Source: Mesorhizobium sp. (GTDB lineage: Bacteria; Pseudomonadota; Alphaproteobacteria; Rhizobiales; Rhizobiaceae). From it: DNA of 64,000 nucleotides. A program made the translations under genes and the position numbers. This document shows positions 28,657 to 36,971 of this stretch, one piece after another. How positions within the stretch are numbered: position 1 is the first letter of the stretch; every line of letters begins with the position of its first letter. Below the pieces are notes generated by a model that did no database searches, had not been told where the DNA came from, and was given only the letters and a program-made list of their open reading frames with translations. The DNA is taken from contig SAQR01000028.1 of assembly GCA_004020365.1 (NCBI GenBank), positions 1 through 64,000 of the forward strand, written 5' to 3'.

Positions 28657-29058
28657 TTATTCGGCGGTCGCGGCTTCCGACTCGGCCGGCGCGGCTGCCG
28701 CGGCGGCAACAGCGGCGGCTGCATCGTCCTGCGCCTTCTTCAAAAGTGCGGCGCGTTCCTGCGCCTTCTTGCCGGGCTCGGCCTTCTTCGGGTTGGAGCG
28801 GGCCTCACGCTTGGCGATGCCGGCCTCGTCGAGGAAGCGCAGCACGCGGTCGGTCGGCTGGGCGCCGTGCGAGAGCCAATGCTTGACGCGGTCGGCGTCG
28901 ACCTTGACCCGCTCGCCGTCCTTGGGCAGCAGCGGGTTCCACGAGCCGAGCGACTCGATGAAACGGCCGTCGCGCGGCGAACGGGCGTCGGCGACGACGA
29001 CGTGGTAATAGGGACGCTTTTTCGAGCCCGCACGGGCCAGTCGGATTTTCAATGGCAT
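28657..29058 (-). CDS. rpsP: 30S ribosomal protein S16
   Basis: 133 residues. The first 80 are the S16 fold ([20 protein letters not shown] and [15 protein letters not shown]). An alphaproteobacterial C-terminal extension follows, Lys-rich and then almost pure Ala/Glu (about 108-133). Essential for 30S assembly. The start is ATG at 29058. It lies downstream of the chorismate mutase and ffh genes on the same strand and ends the operon; rimM, trmD and rplS, which follow rpsP in most relatives, are absent here. Confidence 0.96.
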   Translation of the reverse strand: MPLKIRLARAGSKKRPYYHVVVADARSPRDGRFIESLGSWNPLLPKDGERVKVDADRVKHWLSHGAQPTDRVLRFLDEAGIAKREARSNPKKAEPGKKAQERAALLKKAQDDAAAAVAAAAAAPAESEAATAE

Positions 29059-29102
29059 TTCTTTTCTCCTAAAACGCTGATTTTCGGGTTTACGGCTGGT
29101 CC

Positions 29103-29411
29103 TCAGCCGGTTTTCGTTACGCCGTTGGATGCGGCGATCTGCTCGTGATGCCGGATCACTTCGCGGACGACGAAGTTCAGGAATTTCTCCGCGAAATCCG
29201 GGTCGAGATGGGCGTCCTTCGCCAGCTGGCGGAGGCGGGCGATCTGCTCCTGCTCGCGCGCCGGATCGGCCGGCGGCAGTCCGTGCGACGCCTTCAGCTC
29301 GCCGACCGCCTTGGTGCAGCGGAAGCGCTCGGCCAGCATGTGGATGAGCGCTGCGTCGATGTTGTCGATCGAGGCGCGGTAGTCGACCAGCGCCGCGCGG
29401 GCATCGGCCAT
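29103..29411 (-). CDS. Chorismate mutase, AroQ class
   Basis: 102 residues, all-helical AroQ type: [20 protein letters not shown] (about 10-29) with the active-site Arg30, Lys34 (TKAVGELK), and [20 protein letters not shown]. It converts chorismate to prephenate for phenylalanine and tyrosine. The ATG at 29411 has AGAGAAGGA directly ahead. It lies between ffh (25 nt gap) and rpsP (44 nt gap), so it is probably in one operon with them, a conserved rhizobial order. Confidence 0.9.
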   Translation of the reverse strand: MADARAALVDYRASIDNIDAALIHMLAERFRCTKAVGELKASHGLPPADPAREQEQIARLRQLAKDAHLDPDFAEKFLNFVVREVIRHHEQIAASNGVTKTG

Positions 29412-29436
29412 GTCCTTCTCTTCGTTCAAGGCGCCC

Positions 29437-31044
29437 TCACTTCTTCTTGCCGAGTCCGGGAAGCCCGCCACCGCCCAAACCAGGAAGCTTCATGCCGCCG
29501 GGCAGCCCCGGCAGGCCACCGCCACCTGGAAGGCCACCGGGCAGGCCCTTCATGCCGCCGAGACCGGCTGCCTGCGCCTGCTTCTGCAAGGCTTCGAGCT
29601 GCTTGGGGTCCATCTTGGACAGGTCCGGCATGCCGCCGCCCATCATGCCGCCCGGGCCGCCCATGCCCCCTGGCATCATGCCGCCGAGGCCCATCTTCTG
29701 GGCCAGGCCGCCCATCATGCCACGCATCATGCCACCGCCTTTGCCCTTGCCGCCCATCGCCTTCATCATGTCGGCCATGCCGCGATGCATCTTCAGGAGC
29801 TTGTTGATCTCGGCCGCATTGGTGCCGGAGCCTGCGGCGATGCGCTTCTTGCGCGAGTGCTTCAGAATGTCGGGGTTGGCGCGCTCGGCCTTGGTCATCG
29901 ACGAGATAATGGCGAGCTGGCGGCCGAACATCTTGTCGTCGAGGCCGGCGGCGGCCATCTGGTCCTTCATCTTGCCCATGCCCGGCATCATGCCCATGAT
30001 GCCGCCCATGCCGCCCATCTTCGACATCTGCTGAAGCTGGCCGGCAAGATCGTTCAGGTCGAACTTGCCCGACTGCATCTTCTTGGCCATCGCCGCCGCC
30101 TGCTCGGCGTCGATGTTTTCGGCAGCCTTTTCGACGAGGCTGATGATGTCGCCCATGCCGAGAATGCGGTCGGCGATGCGCTTGGGATGGAATTCCTCCA
30201 GCCCGTCCATTTTCTCGCCGGTGCCGATCAGCTTGATCGGCTTGCCGGTGACGGCGCGCATGGAAAGTGCCGCACCACCACGGCCGTCGCCATCCATGCG
30301 GGTCAGCACCAGGCCGGTGATGCCGACGCGCTCATCGAAGCTTTTTGCCAGATTGACGGCGTCCTGGCCGGTCAGCGAATCGGCGACCAAAAGAATTTCG
30401 TGCGGCGACGAGATCTTCTTGATGTCGGCCATCTCGACCATCAGCGGCTCGTCGATATGGGTGCGGCCGGCGGTGTCGAGGATGACGACGTCATGGCCGC
30501 CGAGCTTTGCCGCCTGCACGGCGCGGCGCGCAATGTCGACCGGCGTCTGGCCCTCGACGATCGGCAGCGTGGCGACCTTGACCTGCTCGCCGAGCTGACG
30601 GAGCTGCTCCTGCGCGGCGGGACGCCGCGTGTCGAGCGAGGCCATCAGGACCTTCTTGTTCTGACGCTCGGTGAGGCGCTTGGCGATCTTGGCCGACGTC
30701 GTGGTCTTGCCGGAACCCTGCAGGCCGACCATCATGATGACGACCGGAGCCGGTGCATTGAGGTCGATGGCGACGCCCTCGGCGCCCAGCATCTCGACCA
30801 GCTCGTCATGGACGATCTTGACGACCATCTGCCCGGGCTTGATCGACTTCAGCACAGCGGCGCCGACGGCCTTTTCGCGCACCTTGTCGGTGAAGGAACG
30901 CACCACTTCCAGCGCAACGTCGGCCTCGAGCAGCGCACGGCGTACCTCGCGCAGCGCCGCCGAGACATCGGTCTCGGACAGGGCGCCGCGGCCGGTGAGG
31001 CCGTTCAGGATCGAACCAAGACGTTCCTGTAGCGATTCAAACAT
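29437..31044 (-). CDS. ffh: Signal recognition particle protein Ffh
   Basis: SRP54 GTPase that binds signal sequences with SRP RNA and targets proteins to SecYEG. 535 residues, against about 450 in E. coli. N domain 1-85; G domain with GLQGSGKTTT (107-116), DTAGRTHIDEPL and TRMDGDGRGG; M domain about 300-440 with RKKRIAAGSGT. The last 85 residues are an unusual Met/Gly/Pro-Leu repeat tail (GGMMPGGMGG, LPGGLPGGGGLPGLPGG). The ATG at 31044 follows GGAAAGGAAAAAG. Confidence 0.96.
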   Translation of the reverse strand: MFESLQERLGSILNGLTGRGALSETDVSAALREVRRALLEADVALEVVRSFTDKVREKAVGAAVLKSIKPGQMVVKIVHDELVEMLGAEGVAIDLNAPAPVVIMMVGLQGSGKTTTSAKIAKRLTERQNKKVLMASLDTRRPAAQEQLRQLGEQVKVATLPIVEGQTPVDIARRAVQAAKLGGHDVVILDTAGRTHIDEPLMVEMADIKKISSPHEILLVADSLTGQDAVNLAKSFDERVGITGLVLTRMDGDGRGGAALSMRAVTGKPIKLIGTGEKMDGLEEFHPKRIADRILGMGDIISLVEKAAENIDAEQAAAMAKKMQSGKFDLNDLAGQLQQMSKMGGMGGIMGMMPGMGKMKDQMAAAGLDDKMFGRQLAIISSMTKAERANPDILKHSRKKRIAAGSGTNAAEINKLLKMHRGMADMMKAMGGKGKGGGMMRGMMGGLAQKMGLGGMMPGGMGGPGGMMGGGMPDLSKMDPKQLEALQKQAQAAGLGGMKGLPGGLPGGGGLPGLPGGMKLPGLGGGGLPGLGKKK

Positions 31045-31096
31045 TCTTTTTCCTTTCCCTGGCGCCCGGATGGTGCCCGAGAGGTAATGCGTTCGC

Positions 31097-31185
31097 GCCC
31101 AGTATCCAACCCAAAGGCCAATCCAACCCAAAGCCAGTCCAGGCCAAAGCCGGTCCGGACAAAAGCCCAAAGCCAAAAAGCACCC
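31097..31185. repeat. low-complexity tract in the ffh upstream region
   Basis: The string CCAA(C/T)CCAA...AAAGCC recurs many times; on the minus strand it reads as repeated GGCTTTGG / GGGTTGG units. It lies 50-140 nt upstream of the ffh start, in the likely promoter or leader. The rest of the 31045-31400 gap shows no gene. Confidence 0.55.
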
Positions 31186-31400
31186 GGGGGCGCACAGCGC
31201 TGCCGGATGTTGGCCTCCAGGATCTATTTACAGCACGTCGCCTCAAACAGGCTTCGGCGTCCCGGTCGGCTTGCTCGGAGGGATACTCGTCGCGGAATTC
31301 GCGGGCTGTAGACAGGAAATCGGTCGCGGAGTCAAGGTGCGGGGCCGAATACGCTGAACCGGGCCGTTTGGTTATGGCAGCACCACCAGCGTGATGCGCA

Positions 31401-32363
31401 TCAGCTTGGGCTGCCGGGGTGCGAAAAATCCGGCTCGACCTTCAGCGGCGAGCGCGGGTGCAGCAGCAGCAGAACAGTCAACAGGCTGCAGACGATGCCG
31501 ATCGCCGCGATGAGGACGGCATCAAGCGTCGTCCAGCCGGGGCCTTCGAGCGGCTTGGCGTTGAACAGGGCGAAGGAATTGTAGCTTTGCTGATGCGAAA
31601 TCAGCAGGAAGCCGGTCAGATTGTTGCCGAGGTGGGCGCCGAAGGCCGCGCCGAGATTGCCTGTAGCATAGACCACAAGCGTCAGGAGCAGCGCAAAAGC
31701 GGCGATTGAGGCCAGCACGCAGGCGTTGATGGCGGTCGTCGAGCCTGGGTTCCAATGCATCGCAGTGAACAGAAGTCCTGGCAGCAGCGCCCAGACGAAG
31801 GGGTTTTGAAACCGGTTGGCCAGGCCCCGGAGGAGATAGCCGCGAAACAGCACCTCTTCGGACGAGGTCTGCAGCAGGGTCAGCGCGGCAATCGGGATCA
31901 GGAAAAGCAGCCAGGACGACAGGCCGATCGCACCGCGCGCAATGTCGGGCTGCAAGAGATAGAGCAGTATCTCGGAGAGCAGCGATGTGACCAGCACCGC
32001 AGCCAATCCTCTAAAAAATCCCGAGCCCGAGACGCGGCGGCTGGTGCCGATCAGCGCCATCAGCGGCTCGCGATGGAGCCAGCGCATGGCAGCCCACAGG
32101 CCGAGCCAGATTCCGGCAAAGGAGGCGAGCGCGGCGAGGATCCCGGCGGGTGAGGCCATGAAATTCTGCACCGCCCCTCCTTCCATCGGGGCGCCAGACG
32201 ATGCTTGCCAGACGACGAAGAAATAGGCGCCGCCGAACAGCACGGCGATGGTCGTCGCGACCCAGAACAGGACGACGATCGCCGTTCCGAGCAGGAGCCG
32301 CGGCAGGGTCGTCTTGGCGTTGGGAGTATGCCGGTAGCGCTCGAAGGCGGCAGGGTCTATCAC
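31401..32363 (-). CDS. CPBP-family intramembrane metalloprotease (CAAX protease-like)
   Basis: 320 residues, about eight membrane spans. The three Abi/CPBP motifs are intact: Glu169-Glu170-x3-Arg174 (SSEEVLFRG), His203 (FTAMHWNPG), and His244-x2-Asn247-Asn (AHLGNN). Family members cleave substrates inside the membrane or act in peptide immunity. The start is GTG at 32363; no in-frame ATG precedes the first span. It stands alone, more than 310 nt from both neighbours. Confidence 0.85.
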   Translation of the reverse strand: MIDPAAFERYRHTPNAKTTLPRLLLGTAIVVLFWVATTIAVLFGGAYFFVVWQASSGAPMEGGAVQNFMASPAGILAALASFAGIWLGLWAAMRWLHREPLMALIGTSRRVSGSGFFRGLAAVLVTSLLSEILLYLLQPDIARGAIGLSSWLLFLIPIAALTLLQTSSEEVLFRGYLLRGLANRFQNPFVWALLPGLLFTAMHWNPGSTTAINACVLASIAAFALLLTLVVYATGNLGAAFGAHLGNNLTGFLLISHQQSYNSFALFNAKPLEGPGWTTLDAVLIAAIGIVCSLLTVLLLLHPRSPLKVEPDFSHPGSPS

Positions 32364-32485
32364 GCGGGCTCACAGGCTGGTGCTTCGGGTCGCATGATCT
32401 ATTCGATCGGGTCGTGCCGCGCAATCGTCACGGTTCGGCCCCAATACGGCAATCGCTTCAGCCCGTCATCCCCTTCTGGCGTTTG

Positions 32486-32640
32486 CGCCGCCCCTCACCT
32501 GCTTGCCGGCATCCTCTCCCCGTTACGGGGAGAGGATGCTGTCATCAACGATTTCGCTAATCGCCAGCATTGCAGGAAAGGCCACTTCTCCCCGTCGCTA
32601 TACGGAGAAAAGTGCCCGGCAGGGCGATGAGCGGCAGCGC
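32486..32640. repeat. dispersed palindromic element (family A)
   Basis: Left end GCGCCGCCCCTCACC, two hairpins (CCTCTCCCCGTTACGGGGAGAGG and CTTCTCCCCGT...ACGGAGAAAAG), right end GTGCCCGGCAGGGCGATGAG. It fills most of the gap between the SH3-domain gene's 3' end and the CPBP gene start. Confidence 0.85.
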
Positions 32641-32674
32641 CAACCTCGACTATTGGTAGCCTCCAACGGCCCCG

Positions 32675-33274
32675 TCAGCGCTCGACGTACATGATGCGTC
32701 GGGTGCCGGGGTCGACCAGTGCCGGCTGACCGTTCACATAGACATAGCGGTAGTCATAGTCCGGAATCTCGCGCAACTCGACGGTATCGGGCAAGGTCGC
32801 GCCGGTAACCACCTCGCCCTCGAGATAGACCGGGTCGACCCGGTTGGTCTCGATGTAAGTGCGGACTTCGGCCGGCGGCCGCCTGATCGGCTCGATCGGC
32901 TCGCCAGCGACGATCGCTCCGGTATAGACGTCGGGATCATCGATATCGGCGGGCGCTTCGACGATGGTAATGTCTGCGTCGGCCGGGCGCCGGGTCAGGA
33001 CGACCTCGTTGCCGCCGAAATCGGCCGTCACATAGTCGGAATAGATCCAGCCCTGGCCATTGGCCTCGGCTATGGTGCACCATTTGCTGTTTTGGATGCA
33101 GCCATCGAGCGTTGCCGACTGGCCGGCGGCGAGCACGCCGATGACCGGGTATTGCGGGCCTGGGCCGGCGCGAATATTGAGATCGGCGACCGCCGAGACG
33201 GCGGTGTCGGCCAGGGCTGTGCCGGACATGGCGACAAGCGCTCCGGCGACAGCAGGAAACAGTATGCGCTTCAT
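32675..33274 (-). CDS. Secreted protein with bacterial SH3 domain and DUF1236-like C-terminus
   Basis: 199 residues. A signal peptide (1-22, cleavage at ALA-DT) is followed by an SH3_3 domain (about 25-85, LNIRAGPGPQYPVIGVLAAG) and then a Pro/acidic linker. The C-terminus repeats a DUF1236-like pattern: LEGEVVTGATLPDTVELREI and YRYVYVNGQPALVDP. It is probably periplasmic and binds cell wall or protein. The ATG at 33274 begins the signal peptide; the frame extends 18 codons further upstream without support. Confidence 0.85.
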   Translation of the reverse strand: MKRILFPAVAGALVAMSGTALADTAVSAVADLNIRAGPGPQYPVIGVLAAGQSATLDGCIQNSKWCTIAEANGQGWIYSDYVTADFGGNEVVLTRRPADADITIVEAPADIDDPDVYTGAIVAGEPIEPIRRPPAEVRTYIETNRVDPVYLEGEVVTGATLPDTVELREIPDYDYRYVYVNGQPALVDPGTRRIMYVER

Positions 33275-33337
33275 GGTTTCGCTCCGTTTTGATGGTCCCT
33301 CGCGAACGAAAACGAAACAGGACTTCATGCGTTCCGG

Positions 33338-34429
33338 CTAAAGGGCCTCAGCCGGCTCACGTTTTGTTCCGGATTCTTTCACTACAGTCAGCAACTCATG
33401 GACGAAGGCCAGCTTCTGTGCCGTTACCTCCGAGATGACGAAGGGATAGAGGTCGGGCAGGCCCATGCAGCGGTTGATCGAGTTGGACGCTTCCGACAGC
33501 ACCAGCCAGCGGGCCAGGATCTTCTCGAACGGTTCGGGAACGGCGGCAGGTTCCGACGGCGCCGGTTGCAGCTCGCCGCCGGTGTCGCCCCGCGACAGAT
33601 CGTTGGCCTCGATGGTTTCCAGCCGGCCGAGCGGGAAATTCAGCCCATGCACCATCTCCAGCGTATCGGTGATGTGCAGATGGTGTGCCCATGTCTCGGC
33701 CCAGTCCTCCCAGGGATGGGACGTGGCATAGGCGGAAATATGGTCCTGCTGCCAGTCGGGCGCAGCACCTTTGGCATGGTAGGCCTTCAGCGCCTGCTCG
33801 TAATCGGCGCGCTCGTCGCCGAACAATGTGCGGAAGGCGGCAAGCCGTTGCGGGTCGTCGCGGATCAGGCGGTCCCAGTAATAATGGCCGAGCTCATGGC
33901 GGAAATGGCCGAGCAACGTACGATAGTTCTCGCCCATCTCGACGCGCCGTCTTTCGCGCTCGGCCGAGTCCGCCTCGGCGACATTGAGTGTGATCAGGCC
34001 GTTGTCGTGGCCGGTCAGGATGCGCGCGCCACCCGGACCGCCGATCGGATCAGCAAGGAAGTCGAAGGCGAGGCCGGCTTCGTCGCTGGCGTTCTGCTTG
34101 GGTGCGACCGGCAGGCCGGCGGCGAGCAGCGAATAGATTGCCCGCTTCTTTGCCGCTTCGACGCGGATCCAGCGACGGCGGTTGCCATCGACAGAAAGGT
34201 CCGGGATCAGCTGGTTCAGCGCGCAGGCGCGGCAGAAGGCATGGCCAGGTTCCGCCATCCAGTTGCAGGCGCACTCGTCGGCATTGGTGCACTGGAAAAC
34301 GCCGCCGGCGCCAGACAGCACGAAGCGCGAATGCCCGGGATCGTAGAGCACGGGGCTGGCGCAGTTCAGGCACTGGGCGTTCTCGAAATAGAGGCGGTGG
34401 CCGCAATGCGGGCAATCGAAGAGCTTCAT
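33338..34429 (-). CDS. Zinc-ribbon and zincin-like metallopeptidase family protein
   Basis: 363 residues. The N-terminal zinc ribbon has Cys6/Cys9 and Cys20/Cys23. A second Cys cluster (about 47-69) follows. A predicted metallopeptidase core has His178-Glu179-x2-His182 in FRHELGHYY. It matches a widespread bacterial family annotated as putative zinc-binding peptidase, with no defined substrate. The start is ATG at 34429; three 15-bp direct repeats begin 6 nt upstream of it and occupy the ribosome-binding region. Confidence 0.82.
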   Translation of the reverse strand: MKLFDCPHCGHRLYFENAQCLNCASPVLYDPGHSRFVLSGAGGVFQCTNADECACNWMAEPGHAFCRACALNQLIPDLSVDGNRRRWIRVEAAKKRAIYSLLAAGLPVAPKQNASDEAGLAFDFLADPIGGPGGARILTGHDNGLITLNVAEADSAERERRRVEMGENYRTLLGHFRHELGHYYWDRLIRDDPQRLAAFRTLFGDERADYEQALKAYHAKGAAPDWQQDHISAYATSHPWEDWAETWAHHLHITDTLEMVHGLNFPLGRLETIEANDLSRGDTGGELQPAPSEPAAVPEPFEKILARWLVLSEASNSINRCMGLPDLYPFVISEVTAQKLAFVHELLTVVKESGTKREPAEAL

Positions 34430-34435
34430 CCCAAT

Positions 34436-34480
34436 CTCAAATCACCAGGTTTCAAATCACCAAGTCTCAAATCATCAGGC
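34436..34480. repeat. three tandem 15-bp repeats
   Basis: Units CTCAAATCACCAGGT, TTCAAATCACCAAGT and CTCAAATCATCAGGC lie head to tail. They are directly upstream of the metallopeptidase start codon, on the side where its leader and ribosome-binding site should be. Confidence 0.85.
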
Positions 34481-34545
34481 CCGGATATAGTGCGCAGCGG
34501 CATACCGCCCAAACGCCTGTCGACGGCCGGCGTTCCTGCCCGTTG

Positions 34546-35793
34546 CTATTTTGCCGCCAGCTGGGCGGCGACCGTTCTCGCCACCGCCTCGCCCGACAGC
34601 CTGGCGCCGCCGCAGGTCTGCATCAGCGGCCCGGCCAGATGCTCGCCAGCGAAGAAGATTTTTTCCGCCACCGGCTGCATCAGCGTGGCGCGCGCCTGCG
34701 AACGGCCGGGTCGGGCCGCCGCATAGGCACCGCGCACGAACCGCTCGCTGCCCCAATTGGTCATCATGGCGCGCCCGACATGTTTTCGCACGTCGCCGCC
34801 GAAGATGGCGCACAGCCGGTCGACGACGAAGTCGACGCCTGCCGCCTCGCCCGCCGCCGACATCTCCCAGGCGAAATCGCCGCCGACGAAGCCGACCATC
34901 AGATCAAGGTCGAAGGGAAAGCAAAGGAAGTAGATGTCGTGCCTGGCCAGCCGCTCGATCAGCAGGTCGTCGAACGGCGCCAGCCCGAGTCTTGTGCCTG
35001 TGATTTCGACCGGCAGCTTGGTCAGCATGCCCATCGGCAGGTCGAAGAAGGCAGCGAAGTGCCTGTCTGGCAGCGCCGGCACGAATTCGATCTCCTCGAA
35101 GGCGAGCACCGCCGGCGAGGCGGTGACGATGACCGCCTTGGCGCGGATGGTGCCGCGATCAGTGACGCAGGCGACGCCGGGCACGTCCCACAGGATTTTC
35201 CGCACCGGCGTCGACAGCTCGACCGGCACGTCGGCCCCGAAACGGGCGACCAGTGCGCCGAACCCCTCCTTGGTGAAGTAGTTCGGATCGAGATCGGCGG
35301 CGGCCTGAAAGTCGCGGATCGATATCTCGTCCTCGTCGGCGCCAAAGTCCATCGGCCCGGCAAAGGTGGCGGCGGCGCGCGGCGCATGGCCCCTGGCGAG
35401 CAGGGCCGAAAGACGGTCGTCGTCACCAACCTTGACCTCATGCGCCGCCAGCAGCTCGAACAGCCTGATATCGGCCGCCCTCATCGCGGCCTCTTCGTCC
35501 TCGCTCGCCTTTCGGTTGCGATAATAGAGATGGTCGATATTCATGTCGTGATGATGAAGCGTCCAGCGGGCAGCTTGCGCCTCGGGAAAGTAGGGATTTC
35601 GGTCGGCCGCGTGCAGCCAGGCGCAGCCGATGTCGAAAGGAACGCCGAAATGCTGGTCGCTGGTCCAGGCGCGGCCGCCGATACGGTTCATCGCTTCGAC
35701 CAGCCTGAAGGAAAGGCCGGCCGCACGCAGGGTCTTGGCGGCGGAAAGTCCCGCCGAGCCGGCGCCGATGATCACGACGTCAACGTCTTCCAT
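34546..35793 (-). CDS. FAD-dependent flavin monoamine oxidase family protein
   Basis: 415 residues. The N-terminal Rossmann FAD loop is VVIIGAGSAGLSAAKTL (about 5-21), followed by the amine-oxidase RIGGRAWT motif. The C-terminal FAD motif is KIFFAGEHLAGPLMQTCGGA, with GAR(L)SGE after it. It oxidises an unidentified amine or amino acid. The ATG at 35793 starts eight codons inside the open frame and gives the usual distance to GAGSAG; the ribosome-binding site is weak. Confidence 0.85.
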   Translation of the reverse strand: MEDVDVVIIGAGSAGLSAAKTLRAAGLSFRLVEAMNRIGGRAWTSDQHFGVPFDIGCAWLHAADRNPYFPEAQAARWTLHHHDMNIDHLYYRNRKASEDEEAAMRAADIRLFELLAAHEVKVGDDDRLSALLARGHAPRAAATFAGPMDFGADEDEISIRDFQAAADLDPNYFTKEGFGALVARFGADVPVELSTPVRKILWDVPGVACVTDRGTIRAKAVIVTASPAVLAFEEIEFVPALPDRHFAAFFDLPMGMLTKLPVEITGTRLGLAPFDDLLIERLARHDIYFLCFPFDLDLMVGFVGGDFAWEMSAAGEAAGVDFVVDRLCAIFGGDVRKHVGRAMMTNWGSERFVRGAYAAARPGRSQARATLMQPVAEKIFFAGEHLAGPLMQTCGGARLSGEAVARTVAAQLAAK

Positions 35794-35888
35794 GAATATT
35801 CTAGCCCCCCGCCACAATAATTACTTGATCGTAAGCAAGTTGTCCGGCATTCGCCAGCGCTGCGGCGAGGATGCGTAAACGAGTTCTT

Positions 35889-35992
35889 AGCGCATCGGCC
35901 CCGAAAGTCGGTTCCGATTCTCGGAAAGCACGATGCGCAGATTGTAAAGTGTTGGAGCGTACTGCATCCAAGCGGACGCACGTCGCTCCAAC
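35889..35992. repeat. dispersed palindrome (family C) plus a second inverted repeat
   Basis: GCGCATCGGCCCCGAAAGTC is mirrored by TTCTCGGAAAGCACGATGCGC (35889-35938). Just after it, GTTGGAGCG (35951-35959) pairs with CGCTCCAAC (35984-35992). Together they occupy the space upstream of the transglycosylase gene. Confidence 0.75.
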
Positions 35993-36060
35993 GGTGACAA
36001 GCGGGCGTTTCGCTGGCAAATTCGTATTCGGGACAAGATCCAGGCAACCAGGAGAGCAAC

Positions 36061-36855
36061 ATGGCATTTTTTGCCAAGGCAAAGATTTTCGCAGCGGCGG
36101 CATCGATGATGCTTGCGGCGGCAACAGCGGCACAGGCCGCCCAATGCGGCAATAATGGCGCCGGCTTCGAAGCGTGGAAGGCTGAGTTCGCCGCGGAGGC
36201 CAGGGCCAACGGTGTAGGCTCGAAGGGTCTGGCCGCTCTGGCTAGCGCGACCTACGCAAAAAGGACGATCGCCGCCGACCGCGCTGTCCACAAGGCTTTC
36301 GGCGGCTCGGTGGAAGCTTTCATGAAGCGCCGTGGCGCGTCCACGATCATTTCCAAGGGCCGTTCGCTGAAGAAGTCGAACGCGGCGCTGTTCGACAAGA
36401 TCGAACGGACCTACGGCGTGACGCCGGGTGTGTTGCTCGCCATCTGGGGTATGGAGACCGGCTTCGGTTCCTTCCTGGGCAAGCAGAATACGGTCTCCGC
36501 CATTGTAACGCTTGCCTATGATTGCCGCCGCCCGGAGTTCTTCTACCCGCATGCTGTTGCAGCCCTGAAGCTGGTTGATCGCGGCGCGTTGAGCGCCTCG
36601 TCGGTCGGCGCCATGCATGGCGAGATTGGCCATACGCAGTTCCTGCCCGGAAATGTTTTGAAATACGGGGTCGGCAGCGGAAATCTGCGCGACAAGGCCA
36701 CTGCGTTGGCTTCCACAGCCAACTTCCTCAAGGCTCATGGTTGGCAGGCGGGTGCCAGCGCGCAGGCGAATCTCGGTGCAATTGCCGGCTGGAACGACGC
36801 GAGCAACTATCAACAGGCCATCGCCCGCATCGCCACGGCGATCGACGGCCAGTGA
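36061..36855 (+). CDS. Lytic murein transglycosylase (MltB-type, SLT_2)
   Basis: 264 residues. A signal peptide (1-27, cleavage at AQA-AQ) lacks a lipobox, so the protein is soluble periplasmic, unlike lipoprotein MltB. The catalytic Glu132 is in IWGMETGFGSFLG; family motifs ALASATYAKRTI and GEIGHTQFLPGNVLKYG follow. It cleaves peptidoglycan glycan strands with formation of 1,6-anhydroMurNAc. The start is ATG at 36061 with AGGAGAG ahead. A terminator follows closely. Confidence 0.92.
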   Translation: MAFFAKAKIFAAAASMMLAAATAAQAAQCGNNGAGFEAWKAEFAAEARANGVGSKGLAALASATYAKRTIAADRAVHKAFGGSVEAFMKRRGASTIISKGRSLKKSNAALFDKIERTYGVTPGVLLAIWGMETGFGSFLGKQNTVSAIVTLAYDCRRPEFFYPHAVAALKLVDRGALSASSVGAMHGEIGHTQFLPGNVLKYGVGSGNLRDKATALASTANFLKAHGWQAGASAQANLGAIAGWNDASNYQQAIARIATAIDGQ

Positions 36856-36875
36856 TACAAGTCTTTATTCGACGG

Positions 36876-36904
36876 AAAGCCCGGCCATGCGCCGGGCTTT
36901 TTTC
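36876..36904 (+). terminator. Rho-independent terminator after the transglycosylase gene
   Basis: AAAGCCCGGC pairs with GCCGGGCTTT around a 5-nt loop and is followed by TTTT. It begins 21 nt after the stop codon. Confidence 0.9.
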
Positions 36905-36971
36905 GATGCTCTAAGGTTACGACTGCCGCCGCTCGGCCCCGCCTTGGGAACGAAGGCACGAAGCAGAGAAG

